Below, in pieces: positions 1 through 8,416 of a DNA stretch of 53,418 bases (within the stretch, counting starts at the first letter, position 1; the number at the start of each line of letters is the position of its first letter). This DNA is from Candidatus Hydrogenedentota bacterium (GTDB lineage: Bacteria > Hydrogenedentota > Hydrogenedentia > Hydrogenedentales > CAITNO01). Under the pieces are notes generated by a model. The model was not told the origin of the DNA and searched no databases. It saw only the letters and a list, made by a program, of their open reading frames with translations. The stretch is taken from positions 1-53,418 of the forward strand of contig JAAYBJ010000324.1 of the NCBI GenBank assembly GCA_012730105.1, in the 5' to 3' direction. Both the position numbers and the translations under genes were made by a program.

Positions 1-18
1 CAAAAAACCGGAATGACG
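1..18. repeat. Partial copy of the ~77-bp palindromic element
   Basis: The first 18 bases (CAAAAAACCGGAATGACG) are identical to one end of the palindromic element at 5971-6046. The rest of this copy would lie outside the window. It is at least the third occurrence of this terminal sequence here, which marks it as a dispersed repeat. Confidence 0.6.
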
Positions 19-127
19 CGTTGTTTTTGGGTCTTTGAGACAAATCAAAACATGATCCTCTTCTTGGTTACCTATACTTAAAACAGAACTCATAATTAAT
101 TGTCAGCAAAATGGCCTTAAGCGCCTA

Positions 128-147
128 ACGCGGCAAGGATGCCGCGT
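128..147. other. Perfect 8-bp hairpin downstream of the hydrolase gene
   Basis: ACGCGGCA and TGCCGCGT form an 8-bp perfect stem around an AGGA loop, 49 bases beyond the stop of the minus-strand hydrolase gene. It could help end that transcript, but no T-run follows on either strand, so a classical intrinsic terminator is not supported. The rest of 19-195 holds no gene I can support. Confidence 0.4.
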
Positions 148-195
148 CTACCTTTTCATTGTTCACGAGAGAGCCATAGACGGACTATTCCATAT

Positions 196-2298
196 TCACG
201 GAGCCAATATCCGGTCGATAAAGTCAGCAATACCGCCTTCAAAAACAAGATTCTCCCTTGGATCAGAACCAAGAGATTCCCGGAAGGTACTTTCGGCCGC
301 TTCCGTGTCCACGGGTTGTCTTGCCGCATTTAAAGGATTTCGAATCAGAACCGGCGCCGCAACCATTCCGGCGAGGTCGGACAAGTCATAGCGGCATAAA
401 ATACGGGGGATAAAAATATCCGGCGGCCACAGGCAGTCCGACCCGGTAACCAGTATTTCTATGCTTGCGGGCATTTCATCGCAGAACACGCCGTCAACAT
501 CTCCGGCGAGCACCGCCACATGAAGGGCCACCACGGCGCCGAGGCCATGGCCTCCAACCACAATCCGTCTGATTCCCGGGCGAGCCCGCAGCCAGGCATA
601 GGCCGCCAGTCCATCACGAACGCGCATGGCCATGATCGGGTCTCCCAGCGCAGCAGAGACATAGGCGATCCAACGTTCCCGCCCGCCCCAGCCCGCGAGA
701 TCATAGGGTAATTCCGCAGGTGTGGTATCCCCCCAACCGCGCAAATCCACCGCGAGCAGTTGTCTCGCCTTTTGTTCATCGCCCAGGAACCCCGCCCACC
801 CGGAGGCCACCCCTTGTTTGCGCAGATCCGTCCAGCGCCCCCGGTCGTCCAGGTAAAGGACGGCATCGGACTGTCGGTTTTCATCAACGGGACACAGCCA
901 GGTTGCCGGCAAGGCAATGTCCGGTTCCGGCAGCAATACCAATTCGCTGACCCAGTGCTGCCACGAACGCACCGGCTCTCCCAGGCGGGTTTCCGGAACT
1001 GCCTGCGGGCCCTCAATCCCCATGATTTCCCGGACCGCTGCCGGGGTTGTAAGGGCGCGCGTTTCCCGCAGCCGCACCGACATGTCCCGGTTTTCAGCGG
1101 CCATGTTTCGCTCCTGGCGGGGACCACATGCCATCTGGGAAGCATCGAGCAGTTCCAAGGTGGACGGGGCGATGTCGGGCAGGACACGTTCCGGCCGATT
1201 CAGCAGCCAGCGGTCCATCCACCTAACGAATTCAAGCGCCATCGCAGGAGTATAGGCGTGCCCGGAAATATCCATAAAGAGGGCGAACCGTCCGCCCATG
1301 CCTGCGAATTCGAAGGCGGCGGACACCGCATCAGCAATGCCCCTGGTCATCGTTTTCGTAAATACTTCGTCATCCTTGCCGGCCATGAGGAGGACCGCCG
1401 CAGGCATGGCGGCCGCCAGCAGATCGATATCATCAAAATGATTGAATCGATTGTACGCCAGCACTTCCGGACATTCCGGATAGGCGTCCAGCACGGGATG
1501 AACGGCCTTCGGCGTGGCGCAACAGGACGGTCCGGCGACTTTAATCCGCTCGTCAAGGAGCGTCATGAACATGGTGGTCACGCCGCCGCCGCTGACGCCG
1601 GTGGCCGCCACGCCGGGACCAAGGTCCACATCGTCGCGGGACGCAAGATAATCAATGGAGCGCAGTCCATCGATTATAAAATACCGGTTGCTTGAAACGC
1701 CAACGGCATAGGACCGCACACCATCGTTAAAATGATCGTTTCCCGCCTGCTTTTCGCCAGCCATGCCGGGGGGATCGTAGAGCAGGGCGACATAACCGCA
1801 GCGCGCGAAAATCTGGGCAGGCTTCTGGTAGCTCTCGCCGGTCTTGGTACTGTGGCCGACGGATACCACCACGGCTGGCCAGGGCGGCGGAAAGGCAGAC
1901 GGATCGGGCAGGTAGACAGAAGCGTTCACATCCATTCCCGGCAACGATTCAAACAGCACGTTTTCCACGTTGTACCCGTTCCGTTCGTGGCGGGAAACGA
2001 TGCGCGTATTCAACGGTCCGCCCGACGGCCCAAAAGGCAACTCCCCCAACGCGGCGCGCACCTGATCTCGTATTCCGGCACGCCATGCTTGCCAGTCACC
2101 GCCTTGAAAAGCCGCTTCACGGCGCGCGGCGGTTTTTTCGAGGGCGAGACAACTCTTCCGGACCAGGTGATTCGTAACCATGGTCCGCAAGTCAAAGGGC
2201 GCGTCCACCGGTCCCAACGCAAAGGATTCCGCCCGCGCGGACCATTCGCCGTCGGCTGCTCCGCAGATACTCGCGAGCATGACCAGAAGCATCCACAT
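196..2298 (-). CDS. Secreted tandem alpha/beta hydrolase (acetylxylan-esterase-like)
   Basis: 700 residues with a short hydrophobic N-terminus ending near CGAADG, so probably exported. The N-terminal half (about residues 70-370) is an alpha/beta hydrolase of the acetylxylan esterase/prolyl-oligopeptidase type. The nucleophile elbow GVSGG has Ser236, the acid is probably Asp309 or Asp310 in GKDDEVF, and the base is His347 in SGHAYT. The C-terminal half (about 450-700) again looks like an alpha/beta hydrolase, but its elbow reads GHGLG (583-587) with Gly in place of the nucleophile, so this copy is probably not catalytic. The ATG is preceded by GGGAG at 7-base spacing. It is last in a same-strand run behind a VCBS propeller and a PQQ-like propeller. 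The substrate is unknown; a carbohydrate ester is a guess from the family. Confidence 0.8.
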   Translation of the reverse strand: MWMLLVMLASICGAADGEWSARAESFALGPVDAPFDLRTMVTNHLVRKSCLALEKTAARREAAFQGGDWQAWRAGIRDQVRAALGELPFGPSGGPLNTRIVSRHERNGYNVENVLFESLPGMDVNASVYLPDPSAFPPPWPAVVVSVGHSTKTGESYQKPAQIFARCGYVALLYDPPGMAGEKQAGNDHFNDGVRSYAVGVSSNRYFIIDGLRSIDYLASRDDVDLGPGVAATGVSGGGVTTMFMTLLDERIKVAGPSCCATPKAVHPVLDAYPECPEVLAYNRFNHFDDIDLLAAAMPAAVLLMAGKDDEVFTKTMTRGIADAVSAAFEFAGMGGRFALFMDISGHAYTPAMALEFVRWMDRWLLNRPERVLPDIAPSTLELLDASQMACGPRQERNMAAENRDMSVRLRETRALTTPAAVREIMGIEGPQAVPETRLGEPVRSWQHWVSELVLLPEPDIALPATWLCPVDENRQSDAVLYLDDRGRWTDLRKQGVASGWAGFLGDEQKARQLLAVDLRGWGDTTPAELPYDLAGWGGRERWIAYVSAALGDPIMAMRVRDGLAAYAWLRARPGIRRIVVGGHGLGAVVALHVAVLAGDVDGVFCDEMPASIEILVTGSDCLWPPDIFIPRILCRYDLSDLAGMVAAPVLIRNPLNAARQPVDTEAAESTFRESLGSDPRENLVFEGGIADFIDRILAP

Positions 2299-2334
2299 TT
2301 TTCTACTCCCACCGGGTTAAGAGCCAAGGAGAAA

Positions 2335-2370
2335 ATGGACGGCATGGACACTATGGACGCCATGGACGCC
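2335..2370. repeat. Four tandem 9-bp ATGGAC-N3 units
   Basis: In the 96-base gap between the VCBS gene and the hydrolase gene, the plus strand reads four consecutive 9-base units, each beginning ATGGAC and followed by GGC, ACT, GCC and GCC. It lies upstream of the hydrolase start on its 5' side. No protein can be assigned to it, so it looks like a short intergenic tandem repeat. Confidence 0.7.
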
Positions 2371-2394
2371 ATAGCAGGCCCTTTGTTTCAAGCC

Positions 2395-3702
2395 TTAATA
2401 CAGGGTCACATTCAGTCCGGTACCCAGAGGGACGGTTTCAGCCGGCCCGCTTCCCAGTTCATTGCGATACAGGAACACCCGGGTCGGGGTGGTGATCAAC
2501 ACGTCGGGCACGCCATCGCCGTCCATATCGCCAGTCAACACACTGATTTCGACCCCGGCCGCGTCTTCCAACGCGGCTTCGGGAACCGCGAAGGTTGCGA
2601 GACGCTTTCCTTGCCCGTCATACAGGGCGCGGTTGCCAGCCACCACCAGTTCGCACAGCCCGTCACCAGTCCAATCCACCAGTTTATGGTGCCGGCTGTA
2701 CCGGGTCACGATTTCACCAAGTTTGTTTCCTTCAGGGTCTAAAATCCAAATCGGGCTGTTTCCTTCCGGCTGATGGTCAATGTCCACAACGATTTGTGGT
2801 TTTGGCGCCTCGGAGGACAGGGTTCCGATGTTGATGGATTCAAAATGATGCCCCGTGAGTTCCCACACTGTGCGGCCGTTCCCGTCCGCGACAGCAAGGG
2901 CGTTGGCGCCGCAAAAAGACATCGCGATACGCCAGTCTTCCGGCGTTGCGCCTCGTGCGAGGACACGCGCGCAGTCCAGATGGCCCCGCCTAAGATCAAC
3001 CTTGTCTGAAACGTAGACCCACCTCACCGAGCCATCATGGTTCAACAGCGCATACCCGGCCATAATCTCGTCCCGCCCGTCGCCGTCCAAATCCACGGGA
3101 AAGGGTTGATGGGCGGTACGGCTGCCACCCGGCAACGTGGAGGTCCATAAACATTCACCGGCGAGGTTAAAGGCCCAAATCTGTTCATAACGGTTCTTGA
3201 CGAGAATGTCCGAGGGCCGACCCGCGCCGGAAAGATCACAGAAAACAAGACAATCCGAGGCGTCTTTCGGGATTGGGATATGCCGTTTCTCCGCACCGCT
3301 TTTCCCGTCCAGTTCCACAATCGCGCCGTCCCCGCAAAGCACCACCTCCGCCGCGCCGTCACCGTCCCAGTCGTGAATCTGGCAGGCCACGTCATGATGC
3401 CAGGTTTTGCGCCCCTTGTCAGGCGTTCCCCAGGTCCATAGAACCGTTCCGTCCAGCCGCTGCGCGGCAACCGCGCTGGTATAATGGGTATCCGCCTCGT
3501 TAAAATTCTCTGCGGAAACGATCTCAGGCTGCCCGTCGCCGTCCAGGTCACCCGCCACCACCCACTGTCCTCCGTATTCCGCTTCCAAGACTATGGTTTT
3601 CCAAGGAGTAATTTTTAGTATCCCTTCATCGGCCCCGCCGGTATCCTGCACCGAAAAAGGTTCGGCCGCGAACAACAATAAGCATGTAATGATGGTGTAC
3701 AT
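2395..3702 (-). CDS. Secreted VCBS/FG-GAP beta-propeller protein
   Basis: 435 residues with a signal peptide (MYTIITCLLLFAAEPFSVQ). At least five Asp-rich calcium-binding FG-GAP/VCBS motifs are spaced along it: DLDGDGQPE at about residue 52, then DWDGDGAAE, DLDGDGRDE, DWTGDGLCE and DMDGDGVPD near the C-terminus. This pattern builds a seven-bladed propeller resembling integrin alpha N-terminal repeats. Such proteins are usually exported and bind surfaces or polysaccharide; no catalytic residues are visible. The ATG has a strong ribosome binding site (AGGAGA, 6 bases away). It lies 62 bases after the PQQ-like propeller gene and 96 bases before the hydrolase gene, all on one strand, so a three-gene transcript is likely. 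Confidence 0.85.
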   Translation of the reverse strand: MYTIITCLLLFAAEPFSVQDTGGADEGILKITPWKTIVLEAEYGGQWVVAGDLDGDGQPEIVSAENFNEADTHYTSAVAAQRLDGTVLWTWGTPDKGRKTWHHDVACQIHDWDGDGAAEVVLCGDGAIVELDGKSGAEKRHIPIPKDASDCLVFCDLSGAGRPSDILVKNRYEQIWAFNLAGECLWTSTLPGGSRTAHQPFPVDLDGDGRDEIMAGYALLNHDGSVRWVYVSDKVDLRRGHLDCARVLARGATPEDWRIAMSFCGANALAVADGNGRTVWELTGHHFESINIGTLSSEAPKPQIVVDIDHQPEGNSPIWILDPEGNKLGEIVTRYSRHHKLVDWTGDGLCELVVAGNRALYDGQGKRLATFAVPEAALEDAAGVEISVLTGDMDGDGVPDVLITTPTRVFLYRNELGSGPAETVPLGTGLNVTLY

Positions 3703-3764
3703 AAGGGTTCTCCTGTAAATTTCATGATACAGACCGCGACGCGCGAAAACCCGACATGTTTAAC

Positions 3765-5591
3765 TTATGCCGCGCCTTCGACTTGCGGTAATTCGAAACA
3801 AACGGCTTCGCGATCATTCCGGACGAACAGTTTTCCGCCTCTGATGATGGGATGGTTCCAGGTTTTTCCCGAAAGCGCCTTGAACCGCGCTTTTTCCGAA
3901 TATCCTTCGGGCACGGCGGGTACGAGGACCACCTCGCCCGCCTCGCTCAGGACAAGCAACATATCCATATCGACGATGAGGAGCAATTGACCGCTGAAAC
4001 GTTCCCCCGCCCAAAGACGCCTGCCCGCATCGATATCCAGGCAGGCCACGCGCTCACCGTCAAATCCGTAATAATAACCCCGATGCAGGGCGCCATCATT
4101 AAAATAGGGCCTGAACTGCCTGGTGGTCCATATCTCCTTTGCCTGCCAGTCATCCCCCGTGCGTTCCACGCGGAGCCGGCGCGTTCCGGAGGTTCCCGTC
4201 GCGCCCAACATGACGCCGTCGTCCTGAATGACCACCGGCTGGGTACAGCGCGGGTTGGTCTGGATGTCCCACTGGTTTTCCCAAAGGCGCGCCCCGCTTG
4301 CCGGGTCCAAAGACTCTATGCCAAAATTGCTCACCATAAGCAGTTGCGGAACGCCACACAGTGCCGCCAAATGGGGGGAACAGTAGCCCGAATTACCGTG
4401 TCCCGACATCCATACGATCTCTCCCGAAAGACGGTCGTAGGCTATGACGCCTTTCCCCTCCGCCCCCCCGGTGAAGACTATCACCTGATCACCTATGACG
4501 AGTGGGGACGAGGTAAAGCCCCATTCGGGGACTTCCATGCCGGCATCTTCACGCACATCCCGCCTCCAAAGGACGGCACCGGTGGCGGCATCCAGGCATT
4601 GCACTACACCGGTGGCTCCTTGGGTGTACAGCCGTCCATCATCATAGGAAGGCGTGGCCCGGGGCCCCACGCCCATGCCGTCCGCAAATTTTTCAGGAAT
4701 GCCATTCCGCCAGACAGGCTCGCCCGTAGCGGCGAGATAACAGGTTACGAGTTCCTCCTCCCCGCGCTGTTCCTGCGTAAAAAGGTACTTGCCCACCAGA
4801 ATAAAAGCGGACCAGGCGGAACCGATGGGCTGCCGCCACACTTCACGGGGCGGCCGGCTCCAATCCGCGGAGAACCGGACCCCGTCAACGCGCCCATCGC
4901 GATGGGAGCCGCGAAAAGCGGGCCAGTCTCCGGGAAGCGTTGTTTCAGGCAGGACCGCCCTTGCGCCGGTTTTGAAAAAAGGGAGGGTATCGGACTCTTG
5001 GACGGCCATTGATTCCCAAGGCCAGGAGAGAACCGGGAACAGATTGCCGCCGATGCTTTCCACACGCGTCAGGACGAACACCCCCGTCCAAACGATGAGG
5101 AAGGCCGCAAGCACCCATCGGCGCAACGACCAGCGCAACAGGCCGGTAACCACGAGCAACGCCGCCACGCCATATAATAGAAACGGCAACGCCCGGGCCA
5201 GCAGCATGGCGCCCATGGCCGGCGTCTTCTGCATGAAGGTAATGGCAAGCGCGGCCAAGATGAAGCAGGCGATGCCGGCAATTCTGTCGCGCCAGGGCGC
5301 GAGGCTCGCTCCCAGCCACCAGGCCAGGAAAAGCAGCAACGCGAAGGCCGGCGCAACGCCAAGAGCCATGGCGCTGTGTATGTTTGTCGTACCGAAGGTA
5401 AACAGCAGCCACAGAGCAGCCGCCAAAAGCGCCGCGACGACCACAGCCGGCCAGATGCGCAACCTTACAGGCGGTGAAAGCCCCAATCCTTCCACCTGGC
5501 TTTCATCGACGCAATTGTTCTCGGGTCGGTTTGTCATAGGGCACGATTCCGCCATGTTGATAAAGAAAAGGGACGACATCAACGCGCGCAT
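3765..5591 (-). CDS. Membrane-anchored PQQ-like beta-propeller protein
   Basis: 608 residues. The N-terminal ~200 residues contain about five hydrophobic segments (for example PAVVVAALLAAALWLLF and IAGIACFILAALAITF). The remainder is a PQQ-like propeller, with repeated blade motifs such as CYLAATGEPVWRN, CLDAATGAVLWRR, AYDRLSGEIVWMS and CLDIDAGRRLWAG. The entry motif WPAFRGSHRDG is typical of PQQ-like proteins abundant in planctomycete-type genomes. Many of these are not quinoprotein enzymes but scaffold or sensor domains, and I see no clear dehydrogenase active site. Start choice is uncertain: Met codons at residues 1, 5, 13 and 19 all lack a good ribosome binding site. It is first in the run with the VCBS and hydrolase genes. 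Confidence 0.8.
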   Translation of the reverse strand: MRALMSSLFFINMAESCPMTNRPENNCVDESQVEGLGLSPPVRLRIWPAVVVAALLAAALWLLFTFGTTNIHSAMALGVAPAFALLLFLAWWLGASLAPWRDRIAGIACFILAALAITFMQKTPAMGAMLLARALPFLLYGVAALLVVTGLLRWSLRRWVLAAFLIVWTGVFVLTRVESIGGNLFPVLSWPWESMAVQESDTLPFFKTGARAVLPETTLPGDWPAFRGSHRDGRVDGVRFSADWSRPPREVWRQPIGSAWSAFILVGKYLFTQEQRGEEELVTCYLAATGEPVWRNGIPEKFADGMGVGPRATPSYDDGRLYTQGATGVVQCLDAATGAVLWRRDVREDAGMEVPEWGFTSSPLVIGDQVIVFTGGAEGKGVIAYDRLSGEIVWMSGHGNSGYCSPHLAALCGVPQLLMVSNFGIESLDPASGARLWENQWDIQTNPRCTQPVVIQDDGVMLGATGTSGTRRLRVERTGDDWQAKEIWTTRQFRPYFNDGALHRGYYYGFDGERVACLDIDAGRRLWAGERFSGQLLLIVDMDMLLVLSEAGEVVLVPAVPEGYSEKARFKALSGKTWNHPIIRGGKLFVRNDREAVCFELPQVEGAA

Positions 5592-5806
5592 ACCCTACCA
5601 TACGACTTCGTAGGATTCAACAAAAACCACCTTCCTTGAACGGTAAGAGATGAAAATATTTGACAGCAAATCGCATGGGTAAATAGGGGCGGTTGGTAGA
5701 CTATGAACCAGAACATCCTGGGCACACCGTCGGGGTGTAACAAGGAAATTAACTCAATGGAATCTTTTCAAAGGACGGCACGCTTCCTATAAACCGCCCC
5801 GGCAAA

Positions 5807-5884
5807 CGTCATTCCGGTTTTTTCGCGATCGACAGCTGGGGTCGAAGAACGGCACTTCACAACGCGAAAAATACCGGAATCCAG
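5807..5884 (+). repeat. Palindromic MITE/REP-like element, copy A
   Basis: About 78 bases. It begins CGTCATTCCGGTTTTTTCGC and ends ACGCGAAAAATACCGGAATC plus CAG, so its two ends are inverted copies of each other around a central ~38 bases. Compared with copy B on the reverse strand, the ends are nearly identical and the middle is only weakly similar (a shared TCGAAG). That suggests selection or mobility of the ends rather than the core. It contains no gene. Confidence 0.75.
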
Positions 5885-5970
5885 ATTCGACCCACCACAG
5901 TGAATGCCCATTACCCATCTCAAACAAATTTAGCCAACGTGGGCTGTCCCTCACTCGCGGCTCCAGAAGA

Positions 5971-6046
5971 TGGATTCCGGTCTTTTTGCGGCCAAGCGCA
6001 CCCTTCGACACTAGATCCTTCTTCACCGCAAAAAACCGGAATGACG
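5971..6046 (-). repeat. Palindromic MITE/REP-like element, copy B (inverted)
   Basis: About 76 bases, in opposite orientation to copy A and 86 bases from it. It begins TGGATTCCGGTCTTTTTGCG and ends CGCAAAAAACCGGAATGACG. The terminal inverted repeats match copy A and its right end matches the first 18 bases of the window. Such CCGGAAT-ended palindromes are a common class of non-coding repeat in bacteria; the transposase that would move it, if any, is not here. Confidence 0.75.
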
Positions 6047-6320
6047 TTGCTGCTGGGCCGTATAAACGAATCCGGTTACTGCCGCTGTCTGCAGACCTTT
6101 GTACGAATCTCCAAAAAAAGATTTCCGGAAGGGCAACAAATGGTTTCGGTTCAAAGGACTTCGCGGTTAATTAAAAACGATCCCACGAATGTCATTCCTG
6201 TTTTTGTAGAGGGGAAAGGGCATCTTGCCCATGTATTGTACGGACGGGACGGCGGTGCCACCGGGCATTGGTTTGAAAAATTGACCGGCAATCGCCACCC
6301 TGCTACCATGTGCATTTACC

Positions 6321-7595
6321 ATGATGGAAAGGCCTATGCTTGACACGGTACTGAAAAATCCCTGGGTGCGCGCCGCGGGCGTGCTGCTGGTTCTTCTGGC
6401 GGCGGGAAGTGTGGTATATCTGCTCCTTCCGATCCTCACGTCCCTGTTTTTTTCCTTCCTGGTCGCCTATGTGCTAAAACCGGTCGTGGATTTCGGGGCG
6501 CGGTTCCGCATCCCCCGCATGGCCACCATCTGTGTGCTGTTGGCGCTGCTGTTGTGCATTGTCGTTTTTTTCCCCCTGTACCTGGTCACCAATATCGTTG
6601 AGGAGGCGCATATGCTGGTGACACGCGCCGGTGAGGGAATCAGCGAGGAGGGGCTTGACCAATTTCTTGACAGGCTGCCGCTTCGCGACCTGGTACATTA
6701 TCTGGGCTGGGCGCCGGAACATGAAGCTGATTTTAACGAACGCGCCGTGATCATTGAACACCTGGGAAGGATCATCGAAGAAAACGCGCTTCGTATCCTG
6801 CGCGATTACGGCCAGAACCTCACCAGCCTGGGACGCGACGCCGGCCGCTCCGCGGCCCAGATACTCGCGTCCCTGGGCCGATGGTCCCAATCAGCCGTGT
6901 CCTTCCTGGTCAATCTGTCCCTGTTCGGCTTCGTGGCCATTTACCTGCTGCGCGATTACGAGAAACTCATGGCGGGTTTACACGAATTGGTGCCTTTGCG
7001 CCACCGGCCCCGGATTGACCGCGTCATGAACAAGATAGACACGCAGTTGCATTCATTTCTGCGCGGACAGGTTACCGTTTGCGCGGCCCTGGCCGTGCTG
7101 TACGGCATAGGGCTGCATTTCGCGAGTTCTCCCTTCGCCATTCCCATTGCCCTGTTCGGCGGCGCGGCAAGCATCGTGCCGTATATCGGCCCCTTCATGA
7201 CCCTGCTGCCGGCGGCGCTGATGACGCTGTTGTTTCACGGCATCGGCGGCAACCTGTTCTGGGTCTTTGCGGTCTTTATCGCCGTCCAGATCATTGAATC
7301 TTACTTTTTGACCCCGCGTGTGCTGGGATCGCACATCGGACTGAACCCGGTGTGGGTGGTGGTCGCCCTGATGGTATTCGGCAGCGCTTTCGGATTCCTC
7401 GGCATGGTCATAGCGGTCCCCACGGCGGCGGTCCTCAAAGTGCTTGCGGAAGAGGCTGGCGCCTATTACCGCCGGTCCGCCTTTTACCTGGAACCCGCCC
7501 CGGCATCGGCCTCGGGAAATCCCGGTTCCGACTCCGCTTCTGAATCTTCGGATTCTTCTTCGTCTTCCGGCACATCGGGCATCATCGGTTCATAA
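6321..7595 (+). CDS. AI-2E/PerM-family permease
   Basis: 424 residues with the family layout: two hydrophobic segments near the N-terminus (AAGVLLVLLAAGSVVYLLLP, then SLFFSFLVAYVLKPVVDF), a long soluble stretch, and a cluster of C-terminal segments. The family signatures FLRGQVTVCAALAVLYGIGL and PYIGPFMTLLPAALM are present, as is the final SHIGLNPVWVVVALMVFGSAFGFLGM. Members include E. coli TqsA and sodium/proton antiporters, so the transported molecule cannot be read from sequence. The last ~30 residues are a Ser/Gly/Asp-rich tail that overlaps, antisense, the acidic tail of pssA. The first ATG is taken; a second at 6336 is possible, and neither has a clear ribosome binding site. Confidence 0.85.
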   Translation: MMERPMLDTVLKNPWVRAAGVLLVLLAAGSVVYLLLPILTSLFFSFLVAYVLKPVVDFGARFRIPRMATICVLLALLLCIVVFFPLYLVTNIVEEAHMLVTRAGEGISEEGLDQFLDRLPLRDLVHYLGWAPEHEADFNERAVIIEHLGRIIEENALRILRDYGQNLTSLGRDAGRSAAQILASLGRWSQSAVSFLVNLSLFGFVAIYLLRDYEKLMAGLHELVPLRHRPRIDRVMNKIDTQLHSFLRGQVTVCAALAVLYGIGLHFASSPFAIPIALFGGAASIVPYIGPFMTLLPAALMTLLFHGIGGNLFWVFAVFIAVQIIESYFLTPRVLGSHIGLNPVWVVVALMVFGSAFGFLGMVIAVPTAAVLKVLAEEAGAYYRRSAFYLEPAPASASGNPGSDSASESSDSSSSSGTSGIIGS

Positions 7596-8416
7596 GCGGC
7601 CTCCCGCCCCGTCACCCTCCCGTAAATGGTATCACCAATACCAAAGAGCACGTACAGCGCCGCCAGCGGAAACAGCACCAGGGAAATGCTTTTCACGATG
7701 GCGTAGTGAACGATGACAATGGAAAACGCGCAGGTGGCCAGGGTAAGAAAGGCGTTGCGCGGCCGGAACAGAAAGGACTTGAAGCGGTTCTTCGGGTAAA
7801 GAATGGGACTGACCATCAACAGCGCCAGGAACACGGCGGTAGGACCGAGAGCAACATAGGCCAGGGCCCCAAGTGCATGCCGGTCCAGGAGCTCTTCAAA
7901 ATAGACCAGGAAAAGTACAAAGGTGGCCAGCGCTCCGGCGGCGGCGGGCGACGGCAGGCCCACAAAGGAATCGCGGCGCGCGGCATGGTAGACGTTAAAG
8001 CGGGCGAGCCGCAACACGGCACAGATGACGTAAATGATGGCCATATAGGAGCCCGTCATGCCGATGACCGATTCCGTGCGGGCGGAGAGGGGCAGATGCG
8101 CGTCCGCCGGCATATAGGCCATAAACACAAGCACCGCAGGGGCCACGCCAAAAGACACCGCGTCACACAGGCTGTCCAGTTCCTTGCCGAAATCGGACTC
8201 ACTGTGGGTAAGGCGCGCGACAAAACCGTCAAGCATATCGAAACCGATGGCGATCAGGATACAGGTGGCGGCCCACTGAAATTCCAGGCCGATACTGGCC
8301 AGAATGCTGGTGGTTCCCATGTACAGGTTCATGGTGGTCATGACGCTGGCCAGCACATTAATATGCGCCCGCAGGGGTTTTCCGGTCCTTTTGTTTATTT
8401 TTGGAATGAGTTTCAT
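7484..8416 (-). CDS. pssA: CDP-diacylglycerol-serine O-phosphatidyltransferase
   Basis: 310 residues; makes phosphatidylserine from CDP-diacylglycerol and serine in the inner membrane. The CDP-alcohol phosphotransferase signature is complete: Asp63-Gly64, Ala67-Arg68, Gly77, Asp81, Asp85 (DGFVARLTHSESDFGKELD). Several membrane segments follow. The start is the ATG that overlaps the psd stop (ATGA), which couples the two genes. The open frame continues 76 codons upstream, but that part is antisense-quality and lies over psd. The C-terminus is a very acidic tail (EDEEESEDSEAESE) not needed for the family fold. Its coding DNA overlaps the convergent permease gene by 112 bases. Confidence 0.9.
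   Translation of the reverse strand: MKLIPKINKRTGKPLRAHINVLASVMTTMNLYMGTTSILASIGLEFQWAATCILIAIGFDMLDGFVARLTHSESDFGKELDSLCDAVSFGVAPAVLVFMAYMPADAHLPLSARTESVIGMTGSYMAIIYVICAVLRLARFNVYHAARRDSFVGLPSPAAAGALATFVLFLVYFEELLDRHALGALAYVALGPTAVFLALLMVSPILYPKNRFKSFLFRPRNAFLTLATCAFSIVIVHYAIVKSISLVLFPLAALYVLFGIGDTIYGRVTGREAAYEPMMPDVPEDEEESEDSEAESEPGFPEADAGAGSR

Larger units (their letters stand above)
5592..6320. other. Gene-free region carrying palindromic repeats
   Basis: This 729-base stretch separates the divergent PQQ-like and AI-2E genes. Two opposed copies of a ~77-bp palindromic element lie inside it, and a degenerate end (GTCATTCCTGTTTTTG) sits at about 6190. A TTGACA box occurs at about 5661 without a convincing -10 partner. 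The open frames crossing it run through the palindromes in both directions and show no recognisable protein. Promoters for both flanking genes should lie here, but I cannot place them. Confidence 0.6.

Noticed and set aside
760-1695. 311-codon plus-strand frame opposite the hydrolase
   Set aside because: Antisense of a well-supported gene in GC-rich DNA; no recognisable domains.
5661-5690. TTGACA box as a promoter
   Set aside because: No acceptable -10 at 16-18 bases and no nearby plus-strand gene start.
5900-6343. 147-codon plus-strand frame in the gene-free region
   Set aside because: It runs through palindromic element B and into the permease start; no family or ribosome binding site.
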